This document shows, one piece after another, positions 40,108 to 49,406 of a stretch of 64,000 bases of DNA. The notes beneath the pieces were generated by a model that saw only the letters and a list, made by a program, of their open reading frames with translations, did no database searches and was not told the DNA's origin. Origin of the DNA: DATBLE01 sp963764565 (GTDB lineage: Bacteria; Actinomycetota; Thermoleophilia; Gaiellales; Gaiellaceae); assembly GCA_963764565.1 (NCBI GenBank), contig CAVXTD010000013.1, forward strand, positions 1 to 64,000, written 5' to 3'. The position numbers and the translations under genes are program-made. Numbering within the stretch: the stretch's first letter is position 1; every line of letters starts with the position of its first letter.

Positions 40108-40138
40108 GTTGTGTTCTGCCACGATAACAGAACACAAC
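40108..40138. promoter_or_regulatory. MarR operator: 11-base perfect inverted repeat
   Basis: GTTGTGTTCTG (40108-40118) and CAGAACACAAC (40128-40138) are perfect reverse complements with a nine-base spacer, placed between the divergent exporter and MarR starts. It is the most symmetric site in the window and fits a MarR dimer site controlling both directions. A TACACT hexamer (40149-40154) for the regulator follows directly. Confidence 0.8.
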
Positions 40139-40163
40139 GCTTCTACGCTACACTTATTCCGCG

Positions 40164-40680
40164 ATGACACATCCTGTTCTCGAAATCCCAAGCCAGACCG
40201 ATTCATCGGGTTGCGAAGGAGCTGGTCGCAAGCAGCGGTTTCCTCCTCGGCCGGCTCGGCTTCGGCTTCAAGGGGAAGGCGATCGCACGCTTCGAGGAGG
40301 CGGGCTTCGAGATCTACGACTACAGCGTGCTGGCGGTCCTCGACGAGGGGGTCCGCGAGACGCAGTCGACGATTGCCGACGCGCTCACGCTCGACCCGAG
40401 CAGGCTTGTCGCCCTCCTCGACTCGCTCGAGGAGCGCCGCCTGATCGAGCGGCAGCGCGACCCGCAGGACCGGCGCCGCCACGTCGTCAGCATCACCGAC
40501 GCGGGCAGGCGCGAGCTCAAGCGGCTCCGGGATCTGACGAGGAAGCTCGAGGACGAGTTCTTCGCGCCGCTCAGCGCCGAGGACCGCAAGGCGCTGCACG
40601 AGCTGCTGCTCCGGCTCGCCGAGCACAACGACCCGCGCTGTGCCTTCGCGGCAGCCGGGCCGCCGTGGAGTGCCGCCTGA
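40164..40680 (+). CDS. MarR-family regulator, frameshifted
   Basis: About 172 residues. The first 14 codons are in one frame (THPVLEIPSQT) and the rest in another, restored if a C is added to the CC at about 40,198. Winged-helix features: ELVASSGFLLGRLGFGFKGK, SVLAVLDEGVRETQSTIADA, LTLDPSRLVALLDSLEERRL, and the wing IERQRDPQDRRRHVVSITDAGRREL. It should repress the divergent exporter operon and itself by binding the inverted repeat at 40108-40138, released by a small ligand. Its end overlaps the dehydratase-like gene by 11 bases. Confidence 0.85.
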
Positions 40681-41624
40681 GCCGCCGGCCTTCGCCGACG
40701 TGCTCGCGGCGCGCGAGCGGATCGCGCCGTACCTTCCGCGACCGCGCTCAACCGCTATCCCGCGCTCGACGAGCTCGTCGGCACCGAGACGTGGGTCAAG
40801 CACGAGAACCACCAGCCGGTCGGGGCGTTCAAGGTGCGCGGCGGCGTCAACCTCGTCTCGCGGCTCTCGGACGAGGAGCGCGAACGCGGGCTTGTCACCG
40901 CCTCGACCGGCAACCACGGCCAGTCGATCGCCTTCGCGTCGCGCATCTTCGGCGTGCGCGCAATCATCTGCGTGCCGGAGGGGGCGAACCCCGTGAAGGT
41001 CGCCTCGATCCGCGGGCTTGGGCGCCGGAGATCGTCGTCCACGGACGCGACTTCGACGATGCGCGAGAGCACTGCGAGGCGCTCGCCGCCGAGCACGGCT
41101 ACCGCTACGTCCACTCGGGCGACGAGCCGCACCTGATCGCCGGCGTCGGCACCGCGACGATGGAGATCCTCGAACGCGAGCCGGGCCTGGACGTCCTGAT
41201 CGTTCCGATCGGCGGTGGCAGCGGCGCCGCCGGAGCGTGCATCGTCGCCGGCGAGCTCAAGCCCGAGCTCGAGGTGATCGGCGTCCAGTCGGAAGCGGCG
41301 CCGGCGGCGTACCGGTCGTGGCGGGAGGGGCGCATCGTCGAGGACGAGATGAACACCGCCGCAGAGGGCCTGGCGACCCGGGTCGGCTTCGAGCTGCCAC
41401 AGCAGATCCTGCGCGAGCGGCTCGCAGACTTCGTGCTCGTCTCCGAGGACGAGATCCGCAGCGCGACCGTCCACATGATCGAGCGCACCCGCAATCTGGT
41501 CGAGGCGGCCGGCGCGTCGCCACTGGCAGCAGCGCTCAAGCTGCGAGACCGGCTGGCGGGCAAGCGCATCGGCCTCGTCGCGAGCGGCGGGAACATCACG
41601 CTCGATCAGCTTGCGCGGGCTTAG
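40670..41624 (+). CDS. Serine/threonine dehydratase-like PLP enzyme, frameshifted
   Basis: About 318 residues with frame changes near 40,740 and 41,020. Fold-type II PLP features: HENHQPVGAFKVRGGVNL (PLP Lys in FKVRG), STGNHGQSIAFASRIFGV, VPEGANPVKVASIRGLG, PIGGGSGAAGACIVAGEL (phosphate loop) and LVASGGNITLDQL at the end. It removes water and ammonia from threonine or serine, giving 2-oxobutyrate or pyruvate. No ACT regulatory domain is present, so it is probably catabolic or a racemase relative. Start GTG at 40670 lies within the end of the marR gene. Confidence 0.82.
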
Positions 41625-41646
41625 CATGTACCGTAGACTCCCGCGC

Positions 41647-42520
41647 GTGACCGAGGGCCGCATCCCCTACGCCGGCGGCGAGACCTGGTACCGGGTGGTC
41701 GGCGACGGAGAAGAGCCCGGCAAGCTGCCGCTCGTCTGCCTGCACGGCGGGCCCGGGGCGCTGCACGACTACCTCGAGCCGCTCGGGGCGCTCGCCGAGA
41801 CCGGCCGCCGCGTCGTCTTCTACGACCAGATCGGCTGCGGGAGATCGTGGGTCGAGAAGCCCGCCGAGGCCTGGACGGTCGAGCTGTTCGTGGGCGAGGT
41901 CGGCGCCGTGCGCGAGCGCCCTCGGCCTCGACCGCATCCACCTGTTCGGCTCCTCCTGGGGCGGGATGCTCGCGATGGAGTACGCGCTGACCCGGCCCGC
42001 CGGCCTCGCGAGCCTCGTCCTCTCGTCGTCGCCGGCGAGCATCCCGCTCTGGGCGGAGGAGACGAACCGCCTGAAGGATGCTCTCCCGGACGACGTCCGG
42101 CAGGTGCTCGACACGGCCGAGGTCGGGTCGCCCGAGTACGAGGAGGCGTCGATGGAGTTCTACAAGCGCCACGTCTGCCGGGTCGACCCCTTCCCCGACT
42201 ACGTGCAGCGCACCTTCGCCGGGCTCGCCGAGCACCCCGACGTCTACATGACGATGCAGGGGCCGAACGAGTTCGTCATCACCGGCACGCTGGCCGACTG
42301 GGACATCACCGCCCGGCTCGGCGAGATCGACGTTCCGACCCTGATCACCGCCGGCGCCCACGACGAGTTCACGCCGCGCCAGGCCCAGGCGCTCCGCGCG
42401 GCGATCCCGGGCTCCGAGCTGGTCACGTTCGAGAACAGCTCGCACATGCAGTTCGTCGAGGAGCCCGAGCGCTACCTCGATGTCGTCTCCGCGTTCCTCG
42501 ATCGCGTCGAACAGGGGTAG
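41647..42520 (+). CDS. Proline iminopeptidase-like alpha/beta hydrolase, frameshifted
   Basis: About 291 residues with one frame change near 41,918. Features: LPLVCLHGGPGALHDYLEPL (HGGPG oxyanion segment), VVFYDQIGCGRSW, FGSSWGGMLAMEYALTRP (nucleophile Ser), ITAGAHDEFTP (Asp) and FENSSHMQFVEEPERY (His). The S33 family includes prolyl aminopeptidases and tricorn-interacting factors. Start GTG at 41647 lies seven bases after TAGACT (41634-41639), so leaderless. The substrate is probably an N-terminal proline peptide or an amide; not certain. Confidence 0.85.
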
Positions 42521-42533
42521 GCTTCCGCGCGGG

Positions 42534-43916
42534 GTGGCCCGCGAGTACCCAACGCTCCTCGACCTGGTCGGCTCGACGCCGGTCGTCCGCCTCCAGCACA
42601 TCGGACGCGAGCTCGGCCCGACGCTGCTCGCCAAGCTCGAGTACCTGAGCCCGGGCGGCTCGAACAAGGACCGGATCGCGCTCTCGATGATCGAGCACGC
42701 CGAGCAGGAAGGAACGCTCAGGCGGGGCGGGACGATCGTCGAGCCGACCTCCGGCAACACCGGCGTCGGCCTCGCGCTCGCCGCCGCGATCAAGGGGTAC
42801 AAGATGATCTTCGTCGTCCCCGACAAGGTCGCGCCCGAGAAGATCGCGCTGCTCCGGGCGTTCGGCGCCGAGGTCGTGATCTGCCCGACCGCGGTCGACG
42901 CCGATTCGCCGGAGAGCTACTACCTCGTCTCCGACCGGCTGGCCGAGGAGATCCCCGGTGCGTACAAGCCCGACCAGTACTCGAACGCGGGAAACCCGGA
43001 CGCGCACTACCGCTCCACCGGGCCGGAGATCTGGGAGCAGACCGGCGGCGAGCTGGACGCGGTCGTGATCAGCGTCGGCACCGGCGGATCGATCACGGGC
43101 ATCGCCCGGTACCTGAAGGAGCGCAACCCGGAGCTCCTGATCGTCGGTGCCGACCCCGAGGGCTCGATCTACTCGGGCGGCCCGGTACACCCCTATCTCG
43201 TCGAAGGGATCGGCAAGGACGGCTTTCCGGAGAGCTTCGACCCGTCGGTGGTCGACGAGTACGTGCGCGTCTCGGACCGCGACTCGTTTCTCGTCACCCG
43301 CCGGCTTGCGCGCGAGGAGGGGATCCTGGCGGGAGGGTCGGGCGGAACCTCTGTCCACGCGATGCTGGAGGTGGCGAAGCGGTTCGGCCCGGAGGCGACG
43401 ATCCTGACGACGATCCCCGACGGGGCACGGGGCTACCTCTCGAAGATCTTCGACGACAACTGGATGCTCGAGCACGGCTTCCTCGAGCGGCACGGAGCGC
43501 CCGACACCGTCGGGCAGGTGCTCGCCTTCCGCCACGCCGATAACGGTGTTCCCGACCTCGTCGTCTGCGAGTCCCACCAGAAGCTCGGCACCGCGATCGA
43601 GTTGATGCAGCGCTACGGCATCTCGCAGCTCCCGGTCGTCCGCCACGCGCCCGCCGAAACGCTCGCCGACGTGATCGGCTCGCTGAACGAGCGCGTCCTG
43701 CTCGACCGCATCTTCAGGAACCCGGACGCGCTCGGCGAGGAGGTCTCTGCAGCGATGCAGCCGCCGCTCGGCGCCGTCGACACGCACGACTCGGTCGACC
43801 AGGTCTTCAGCGACCTCCGTGAACAGCGGCAGGCCGTCGTCGTCGTGCGCGACGGCACGCCGGAGGCCGTGCTGACTCGCTCCGACCTGCTCGAGTACCT
43901 CGCCCATCGCCGCTGA
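42534..43916 (+). CDS. Cystathionine beta-synthase
   Basis: 460 residues, intact. PLP domain (1-320): PTLLDLVGSTPVVRLQHIG, LEYLSPGGSNKDRIALSMIE with the PLP Lys in SNKD, EPTSGNTGVGLALAAAIKGY, SVGTGGSITGIARYLKERN and LAGGSGGTSVHAMLEVAKRF. A CBS pair fills the last 120 residues: TAIELMQRYGISQLPVVR and DSVDQVFSDLREQRQAVVVV. This is the actinobacterial CBS architecture: homocysteine plus serine gives cystathionine. Start GTG at 42534 lies ten bases after TAGGCT (42518-42523). With the cystathionine gamma-lyase at 46.7 kb it makes a methionine-to-cysteine route. Confidence 0.92.
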   Translation: MAREYPTLLDLVGSTPVVRLQHIGRELGPTLLAKLEYLSPGGSNKDRIALSMIEHAEQEGTLRRGGTIVEPTSGNTGVGLALAAAIKGYKMIFVVPDKVAPEKIALLRAFGAEVVICPTAVDADSPESYYLVSDRLAEEIPGAYKPDQYSNAGNPDAHYRSTGPEIWEQTGGELDAVVISVGTGGSITGIARYLKERNPELLIVGADPEGSIYSGGPVHPYLVEGIGKDGFPESFDPSVVDEYVRVSDRDSFLVTRRLAREEGILAGGSGGTSVHAMLEVAKRFGPEATILTTIPDGARGYLSKIFDDNWMLEHGFLERHGAPDTVGQVLAFRHADNGVPDLVVCESHQKLGTAIELMQRYGISQLPVVRHAPAETLADVIGSLNERVLLDRIFRNPDALGEEVSAAMQPPLGAVDTHDSVDQVFSDLREQRQAVVVVRDGTPEAVLTRSDLLEYLAHRR

Positions 43917-44515
43917 TGCGCCTCTACAACTCGCAGGTCTCCGGCAACTGCTGGAAGGTGCGGCAGATGCTCGGTCTCCTCGGCCTCGAGTACGAGCGGG
44001 TCGAGCTCGACGTTGTCGACCGCTCGAACCGGCGGGAGGTGCTGGGCGGGAAGAACCCGGCGCTCCGCGTGCCGACGCTGGAGCTCGACTCGGGGGAGCA
44101 CCTCGCCGAGTCGAACGCGATCCTCTGGTACCTCGCCGACGGCACCGAGTACCTCCCCGCCGACCCGCTCGAGCGGGCGCGCGTGCTCCAGTGGATGTTC
44201 TTCGAGCAGTACGAGATCGAGCCGAACCTCGCGGTCGCACGCTTCTGGATCGCCGTCCTCGGCGAGCGCGAGAAGTACGCGGCCGAGCTGGAGGCCAAGT
44301 GGCTCGCCGGCAACCGCGCGCTCGCCGCGCTGGAAGAGCACCTGAGCGGGCATGAGTGGCTCGCCGGCGGCGCATACTCGATCGCCGACATCTCGCTCTA
44401 CGGCTACGTCCACGTTGCCGAGGAGGGCGGGTTCGACCTCGGGCAGTACCCGGCGGTTGGCGCATGGGTCGACCGCGTCGCGGCGACGCCGGGACACATC
44501 GCGCTCGAGGCATAG
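43916..44515 (+). CDS. Glutathione S-transferase-like protein
   Basis: 199 residues, intact. Thioredoxin-like N-domain: RLYNSQVSGNCWKVRQMLGL, NPALRVPTLELDSGEHLAES with the cis-Pro VPTL and the ES glutathione-gamma-Glu contact, and NAILWYLADGTEYLPADPLE. The C-domain is all helical (LQWMFFEQYEIEPNLAVARF; YSIADISLYGYVHVAEEGGF). Actinobacteria mostly lack glutathione, so the thiol used is uncertain. It starts in a TGATG overlap with the CBS gene, so it may act on sulfur intermediates. Confidence 0.85.
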   Translation: MRLYNSQVSGNCWKVRQMLGLLGLEYERVELDVVDRSNRREVLGGKNPALRVPTLELDSGEHLAESNAILWYLADGTEYLPADPLERARVLQWMFFEQYEIEPNLAVARFWIAVLGEREKYAAELEAKWLAGNRALAALEEHLSGHEWLAGGAYSIADISLYGYVHVAEEGGFDLGQYPAVGAWVDRVAATPGHIALEA

Positions 44516-44544
44516 ACCGCCTCCCGGCCGCGTTGTCATCCCCG

Positions 44545-45673
44545 ATGGAGACGGTCTCGCTCGCACAACTGCGGCGGTACGTCGTCGCGCGTCAGGGGTA
44601 CGCCACGCGCTTTCGGCGCGCGCGCGCCGCCGACGTGGTCGAGACGGTGCGGCGGCTTTCCTGCGTCCAGCTCGACTCGATCTCGACCGTCGCGCGCAGC
44701 CACCGGATCGTGCTCACCTCGCGCATCGGCCACTACCCGGAGGCGACGATCTCGAAGCTCCTCGCCGCCGGCCGCCTGTTCGAGCACTGGGCGCACGAGG
44801 CCTGCCTGATCGCCGCCGACGAATGGCCGCTCTACCGGCGGAGCATGAGCGACAACCACCGCTGGTGGGGCCCGGTCCTCGCCCGCGAGCCTGAGCTCGC
44901 CGAGCAGGTGCTGGAGACGATCCGCGAGCGCGGCGCGCTCGGCGCACGCCACTTCGAGGGCGCCAACCACGGCCCCTGGTGGAACCTGAAGCCGTCGAAG
45001 CGTGTGCTCGAAGCGCTCTGGACCGCGGGCAAGCTCGTGATCGCCGGCCGCCAGGGCTTCCAGCGCCTCTACGACCTCCCCGAGCGCGTGATCCCGAAGG
45101 AGCACCTCGAGGCGCCCGTCCCGAGCGAGACCGAGTACTTCCGCACGCTCGCCCTCAAGGCCGTGCACGGGCGCGGAGCGCTGACCGAGAGCGGGATCGC
45201 CGAGCACTACCGGATCCCCGGCCGCACGAAGGTGATCCGGCCGCACGTGGACGCGCTCGTCGCGGACGGGTCTGCTGCGCCGTGTCCACGTCGACGACGG
45301 CGGTGCGCCGGTGCTCGTCCCGGCCGACGCCGAGCTCGACGGCGCGCCCTCCGGCGGCGTGCTGCTCTCGCCGTTCGACAACCTCGTCTGGGACCGCGCA
45401 TTTCTCGAGCGGATCTTCGGCTTCGACCACACGATCGAGGTCTACAAGCCGGCGCCGCAACGGGTGTTCGGCTACTACGTCCTGCCGTTTCTCTACGGTG
45501 ACCGGCTCGTCGGCCGGGTCGACCTCAAGGCCGACCGCGCCGAAGGCGTCCTCCGCGTCCGTGCCTTCCACCTGGAGCCGAAGGTGCGCCGCTCGGGCGC
45601 GCTCGAGACCGCCGCCGACAAGGCGCTCGACCGGCTCGCGCGAGTGCTGGAGCTGGAGCGCGTCGAGCGGTGA
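44545..45673 (+). CDS. YcaQ/AlkZ-like winged-helix DNA glycosylase 1, frameshifted
   Basis: About 376 residues with a frame change near 45,275. HTH_42-family features: METVSLAQLRRYVVARQGY, SCVQLDSISTVARSHRIVL with the Q-x-D pair that is catalytic in E. coli YcaQ, YRRSMSDNHRWWGPVLA, SPFDNLVWDRAFLERIFGF, and VFGYYVLPFLYGDRLVGRVD. YcaQ relatives unhook interstrand crosslinks and remove alkylated bases. ATG at 44545. A second paralogue follows directly, so both may repair different lesions. Confidence 0.82.
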
Positions 45674-46659
45674 GAAGTCGAGGTCTCGCGCGACGAGGCG
45701 CGCCGGATCGCAGTTTGCGCTCAGCTCCTCGACGGCTCCGCAACCGATGTCCTCGGACACGATTCGCGGTCTCGGCTCATTGCAGATCGACGTCGTCGCC
45801 CCGGTCGCCCCGCCGCAGCACCTCGTCCTCTACTCGCGGCTCGGTCCGGGCTATCGACACGACGAGCTCGAGCAGCCTGCTCGCCTCGAAGAAGCTGTAC
45901 GAGTGGAATGCCTTCCTCTGGCCGGCCGAGGACCTTCCGCTGATCCAGGCGCTGATGCGCCGCCGCTCGACCCGCTATGAGTATCAGCGGCGCGGGATCG
46001 CATTTCTCCGAGAGAACGCGGGCTTCCGCCGCTACGTTCTCCGCGAGATTCGCGAGCGCGGGCCGCTCCTCTCACGCGACCTCGAGGACCACGCGAAGGG
46101 AGAGCGCCGCAATCACCGCTGGTACGGCAACCGCCGCGTCGGGATCATGCTCGACCTGCTCCACCGGCGGGGTGAGCTCGCCATCGTCGGCCGCCGCGGC
46201 GGCCAGCGCCTGTGGGATCTCGCCGGGCGCTGGTATCCCGAGACCGAGCGCGTCCCGCCCGCGAAGGCAGAGCGACTGCTGGAGCAGAAGCGACTCCGCG
46301 GCCAAGGCGTCCGGTTCGAGCGCGGCCGCTGGCTCGCGGATCGGGATGCCGTGGCCGAGCCCGCCCCGGATCGCGCCGTGCTCCTCTCCCCCTTCGACCG
46401 GCTGGTCTACGACCGCGACCGCGCCGAGCGGCTCTGGGACTTCCGCTATCGCCTGGAGATGTTCGTGCCCAGGGAGAAGCGCGAGTACGGCTACTACGTG
46501 CTCCCGCTGCTCGTCGGCGACCGGATCGTCGGCCGCGCCGAGCCCGTATTCGACGCGAAGGAGGGAACGCTCAGGCTGCTCGGTGCGTGGGGAGATACCT
46601 CCCGTCTGGACGAGGCGCTGGCGAGCCTGGCGCAGTGGCTCGGCGCTACCATCGTGTGA
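45670..46659 (+). CDS. YcaQ/AlkZ-like winged-helix protein 2, frameshifted
   Basis: About 330 residues with frame changes near 45,755 and 45,880. Features: VSRDEARRIAVCAQLLDG, GLGSLQIDVVAPVAPPQHLV (Q-x-D pair), SKKLYEWNAFLWPAEDLPL, LLSRDLEDHAKGERRNHRWY, LLSPFDRLVYDRDRAERLWD and KREYGYYVLPLLVGDRIVGR. It is a diverged paralogue of the previous gene. No good start codon exists in the first frame; the GTG at 45670 is assumed with an indel after it. It ends in a TGATG overlap with the next gene. Confidence 0.75.
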   Translation: MRSRGLARRGAPDRSLRSAPRRLRNRCPRTRFAVSAHCRSTSSPRSPRRSTSSSTRGSVRAIDTTSSSSLLASKKLYEWNAFLWPAEDLPLIQALMRRRSTRYEYQRRGIAFLRENAGFRRYVLREIRERGPLLSRDLEDHAKGERRNHRWYGNRRVGIMLDLLHRRGELAIVGRRGGQRLWDLAGRWYPETERVPPAKAERLLEQKRLRGQGVRFERGRWLADRDAVAEPAPDRAVLLSPFDRLVYDRDRAERLWDFRYRLEMFVPREKREYGYYVLPLLVGDRIVGRAEPVFDAKEGTLRLLGAWGDTSRLDEALASLAQWLGATIV

Positions 46660-47792
46660 TGGACTTCGAGACCCGCGCGATCCACGAGGGCCAGGAGCCG
46701 GATCCGGCGACGGGCGCGGTCACGGTGCCGATCTACCAGACCTCGACCTACGTCCAAGACGCGGTCGGCGAGCACAAGGGGTACGACTACTCGCGTACCG
46801 CCAATCCGACCCGCCGCGCGCTCGAGCTCTGCCTCGCCTCGCTGGAGAGCGCCGAGCACGGGTTCGCGTTCTCGTCCGGGATGGGCGCGACGACGACGGT
46901 GATGCACCTCGTCTCACCCGGCGACCGGATCGTGTCCGTGAACGACGTCTACGGCGGCGCGTACCGCCTCTTCTCGAAGGTGTACGAGCCCAAGGGCTAC
47001 GACTTCGAGTTCGTCCCCGCCGACGAGGTCGCCGGCGCGATCGACGAGCGCACGCGGCTGGTCTGGCTCGAGTCGCCGACGAACCCGCTGCTGAACATCG
47101 TCGACATCGCAGCCGTCGCCAAGGCCGCCAAAGCCGCGGGCGCGGTGGTCGCAGTCGACAACACGTTCGCCACCCCGTACCTCCAGCGGCCGCTCGAGCT
47201 GGGGGCGGACATCGTCGTCCACTCGACGACGAAGTATCTCGGCGGCCACTCGGATCTCGTCGGCGGGTTCGCGTGCACGAACGACCCGACGATCGCCGAC
47301 CGGCTCGCCTTCCTCCAGAACTCGCTCGGCGCCGTGCCGGGCCCGTTCGACTCGTGGCTCGTCCTCCGGGGCCTGAAGACGCTCGCCCTGCGCATGCAGC
47401 GCCACTGCGAGAACGCCCGGGCGGTGGTCGAGTTCCTCCAGGGGCACCAGCAGGTCGAGCACGTCTACTACCCCGGCCTCGCCGACCACCCGGGACACGA
47501 GATCGCCGCGAGGCAGATGTCCGGGTTCGGCGGGATGGTTTCGTTCCTCGCGCCCAGCGCGGAGGAGGCGATCGCGCTCGTCGGCCGCACGAAGATCTGG
47601 AAGCTGGCCGAGAGCCTGGGCGGCGTCGAGAGCCTGATCGAGGTGCCTGCCGCGATGACGCACGCCTCGACCGCGGACGCGCCGTTCGCGTGCCCGCCGA
47701 ACCTCGTTCGGCTGTCGGTCGGGATCGAGTCCGCCGACGACCTCGTCGCCGATCTCGAAGCCGCGCTCGTCCGCTCCGCGGCGACGGCCTGA
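46659..47792 (+). CDS. Cystathionine gamma-lyase/synthase
   Basis: 377 residues, intact. PLP fold-type I features: MDFETRAIHEGQEPDPATGA, VPIYQTSTYVQD, YDYSRTANPTRRALELCLAS, GFAFSSGMGATTTVMHLVSP, VAVDNTFATPYLQRPLELGA, VVHSTTKYLGGHSDLVGGF (PLP Lys in TTKY) and FGGMVSFLAPSAEEA. With the CBS gene in the same cluster, gamma-lyase activity (cystathionine to cysteine, 2-oxobutyrate and ammonia) is more likely than synthase, but the two cannot be told apart from sequence by eye. TACCAT (46647-46652) lies six bases before the ATG. Confidence 0.9.
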   Translation: MDFETRAIHEGQEPDPATGAVTVPIYQTSTYVQDAVGEHKGYDYSRTANPTRRALELCLASLESAEHGFAFSSGMGATTTVMHLVSPGDRIVSVNDVYGGAYRLFSKVYEPKGYDFEFVPADEVAGAIDERTRLVWLESPTNPLLNIVDIAAVAKAAKAAGAVVAVDNTFATPYLQRPLELGADIVVHSTTKYLGGHSDLVGGFACTNDPTIADRLAFLQNSLGAVPGPFDSWLVLRGLKTLALRMQRHCENARAVVEFLQGHQQVEHVYYPGLADHPGHEIAARQMSGFGGMVSFLAPSAEEAIALVGRTKIWKLAESLGGVESLIEVPAAMTHASTADAPFACPPNLVRLSVGIESADDLVADLEAALVRSAATA

Positions 47793-47834
47793 ACGCGGCG
47801 ACTCCCGCTCTGCACAGAAGCGTGTCGTATCTGC

Positions 47835-47877
47835 GCCGTCTTAACCGTGCCTGGCACTGTTAGAACGTTGTTAAGAC
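47835..47877. repeat. 28-base repeat copy 2, within a longer inverted repeat
   Basis: 47835-47862 is identical to 33011-33038. Here an extra pair GTCTTAAC (47838-47845) and GTTAAGAC (47870-47877) encloses the palindromic core. It lies in the 144-base gap between the cystathionine lyase and the next plus-strand gene, so it is not only a convergent-gene terminator. Confidence 0.7.
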
Positions 47878-47936
47878 GAGGGGAACCGCAATCCGCGCGT
47901 CGGGAACCTCCCTCGCCCCCGCGGTGTAGAAGCAGC

Positions 47937-48530
47937 ATGAAACGATCACTCGCACTCCTGTTCGCGCTCGCCGCGGTGATCGCCGCTCCGGCGGGCGCGA
48001 AGGGCCCGGTGGAGGGAACGATCGCCGGACCCGGCCTCTCGCAGCCGGTCTCCCTCACGGGCAATCCCGAAAGCGACACGAGCTCGCTGTTCGGGCAACT
48101 CGTCGAGCAGGGGGGCTGGTTTGCCGAGGCCTTCCAGCAGGTTCCCGACTCGACCTCACGCGTCCGCCCGCATGGCGAGCTCGGGTCGCGGTACCTCGCC
48201 GTCTACCGCGTCCCGACGAGCGACACCGAGAGCGTCACGATCCGGCAGGAGCTGTACCCGTTCGCGGCCGCCGGGCCTGTGACCCACATGGCCGCCGGCC
48301 AGCCCCTCTTCGGGAACAGCACATACGGAGGCTGGTACCGGGCGCCGGTCGAGCTTCGCCGGACGCTCGTCTCGCTCGGCCTCCCGTCGAGCCCGCCGTC
48401 GCCCGGATCGTCCGGCCTCGGGCCGGCCGCGTGGGCGGGAATCTCCGCCGGCATCGCAGCCGTCCTCGCACTCGCGGTCGCGGCAGCGGTGCTGCGACGG
48501 CGGCGCCACCCCGCCGGGGCACCGGCATAA
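47937..48530 (+). CDS. Secreted, C-terminally anchored protein of unknown function
   Basis: 197 residues. Signal peptide KRSLALLFALAAVIAAPAGA, an exported domain (VEGTIAGPGLSQPVSLTG, LFGQLVEQGGWFAEAFQQVP, YLAVYRVPTSDTESVTIRQE), a Pro/Ser spacer (PSSPPSPGSSGLGP) and one transmembrane helix near the C-terminus (ISAGIAAVLALAVAAAVLRR). I do not recognise the domain. It is cell-surface by its layout. ATG at 47937 opens the signal peptide. No operon partner is clear; the next gene has its own promoter. Confidence 0.65.
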   Translation: MKRSLALLFALAAVIAAPAGAKGPVEGTIAGPGLSQPVSLTGNPESDTSSLFGQLVEQGGWFAEAFQQVPDSTSRVRPHGELGSRYLAVYRVPTSDTESVTIRQELYPFAAAGPVTHMAAGQPLFGNSTYGGWYRAPVELRRTLVSLGLPSSPPSPGSSGLGPAAWAGISAGIAAVLALAVAAAVLRRRRHPAGAPA

Positions 48531-48542
48531 GATCGGGGGCGC

Positions 48543-49406
48543 GTGAGCGCCCCCGATCCGATCGACCTTCGCCACCAGACGGAGCGCGTCGTCGCCTGCT
48601 ACCTGCTCGAGACCGACGACGGCCTCGCGCTGCACGACTGCGGGCCGTCGACCTGCATCCCGACGCTGAAAGCAGCCCTGGCCGAGCGCGGGCTCGCGCT
48701 GACCGACATCCGCCATCTGCTGCTCTCGCACATCCATCTCGACCACGCAGGCGCCGCCGGATCGCTGGTGCGCGAGCACCCGGCGCTACGGGTGCACGTC
48801 TCCGAGATCGGCGCGCCGCACGTCGTCGACCCGAGCCGGCTCGAGCGCAGCGCGCGCCGCCTCTACGGTGACGCGTTCGACGTCCTCTGGGGCGAGCTCG
48901 CACCGGTGCCGGAGGAGAACGTCGAAGTCGTCGGCGACCGGGTCGCCGGCCTCGAGTGCTTCCCGTCGCCCGGGCACGCCTCGCATCACGTCTGCTACCT
49001 GCACGGCGACGGAACGCTGTACGCGGGAGACGCCGCCGGAGTCCGGATCGGTTCCGGCCGCTACGTGCTGCCGGTGTCGCCGCCCCCCGACGTCGACGTC
49101 GAGGCCTGGTTTCGAACGTTCGAGGAGATCGAGCGGCGCAAGCCCGAGCGGCTTGCGCTGATCCACTTCGGCGTTGCCGAGTCCCCTTCCGAGCACCTCG
49201 CACTGGTACGGGAAGAGCTCGCAAAGTGGAGCGAGCGGGGCGAGCGCGATCTGGACGAAGCGGCCTGGGTCGCGGCGGCGCGCGCCGACCTGGAGGCGGC
49301 CGTCGGCGACGAGGCCGAGGCGTGGGAGCGCGCCGCACCACTGTGGCAGTCGTACGTCGGGATGAAGCGGTACTGGGACAAGCGCCGCGAGGCGGAGACC
49401 GCCTGA
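48543..49406 (+). CDS. Metallo-beta-lactamase-fold hydrolase
   Basis: 287 residues, intact. MBL signatures: YLLETDDGLALHDCGPST, HLLLSHIHLDHAGAAGSLV (HxHxDH dinuclear zinc motif), ECFPSPGHASHHVCYLHGDG, TLYAGDAAGVRIGSGRYVLP and RLALIHFGVAE. The C-terminal 80 residues are helical. The substrate cannot be told; relatives include lactonases and glyoxalase II-like enzymes. Start GTG at 48543 lies nine bases after TAAGAT. It overlaps the MFS gene. Confidence 0.88.
   Translation: MSAPDPIDLRHQTERVVACYLLETDDGLALHDCGPSTCIPTLKAALAERGLALTDIRHLLLSHIHLDHAGAAGSLVREHPALRVHVSEIGAPHVVDPSRLERSARRLYGDAFDVLWGELAPVPEENVEVVGDRVAGLECFPSPGHASHHVCYLHGDGTLYAGDAAGVRIGSGRYVLPVSPPPDVDVEAWFRTFEEIERRKPERLALIHFGVAESPSEHLALVREELAKWSERGERDLDEAAWVAAARADLEAAVGDEAEAWERAAPLWQSYVGMKRYWDKRREAETA

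Noticed and set aside
40090..40917. N-terminal extension of exporter 2 through the MarR gene
   Set aside because: It would run antisense through the regulator and its operator; the ATG at 40089 with a ribosome site matches the family start.
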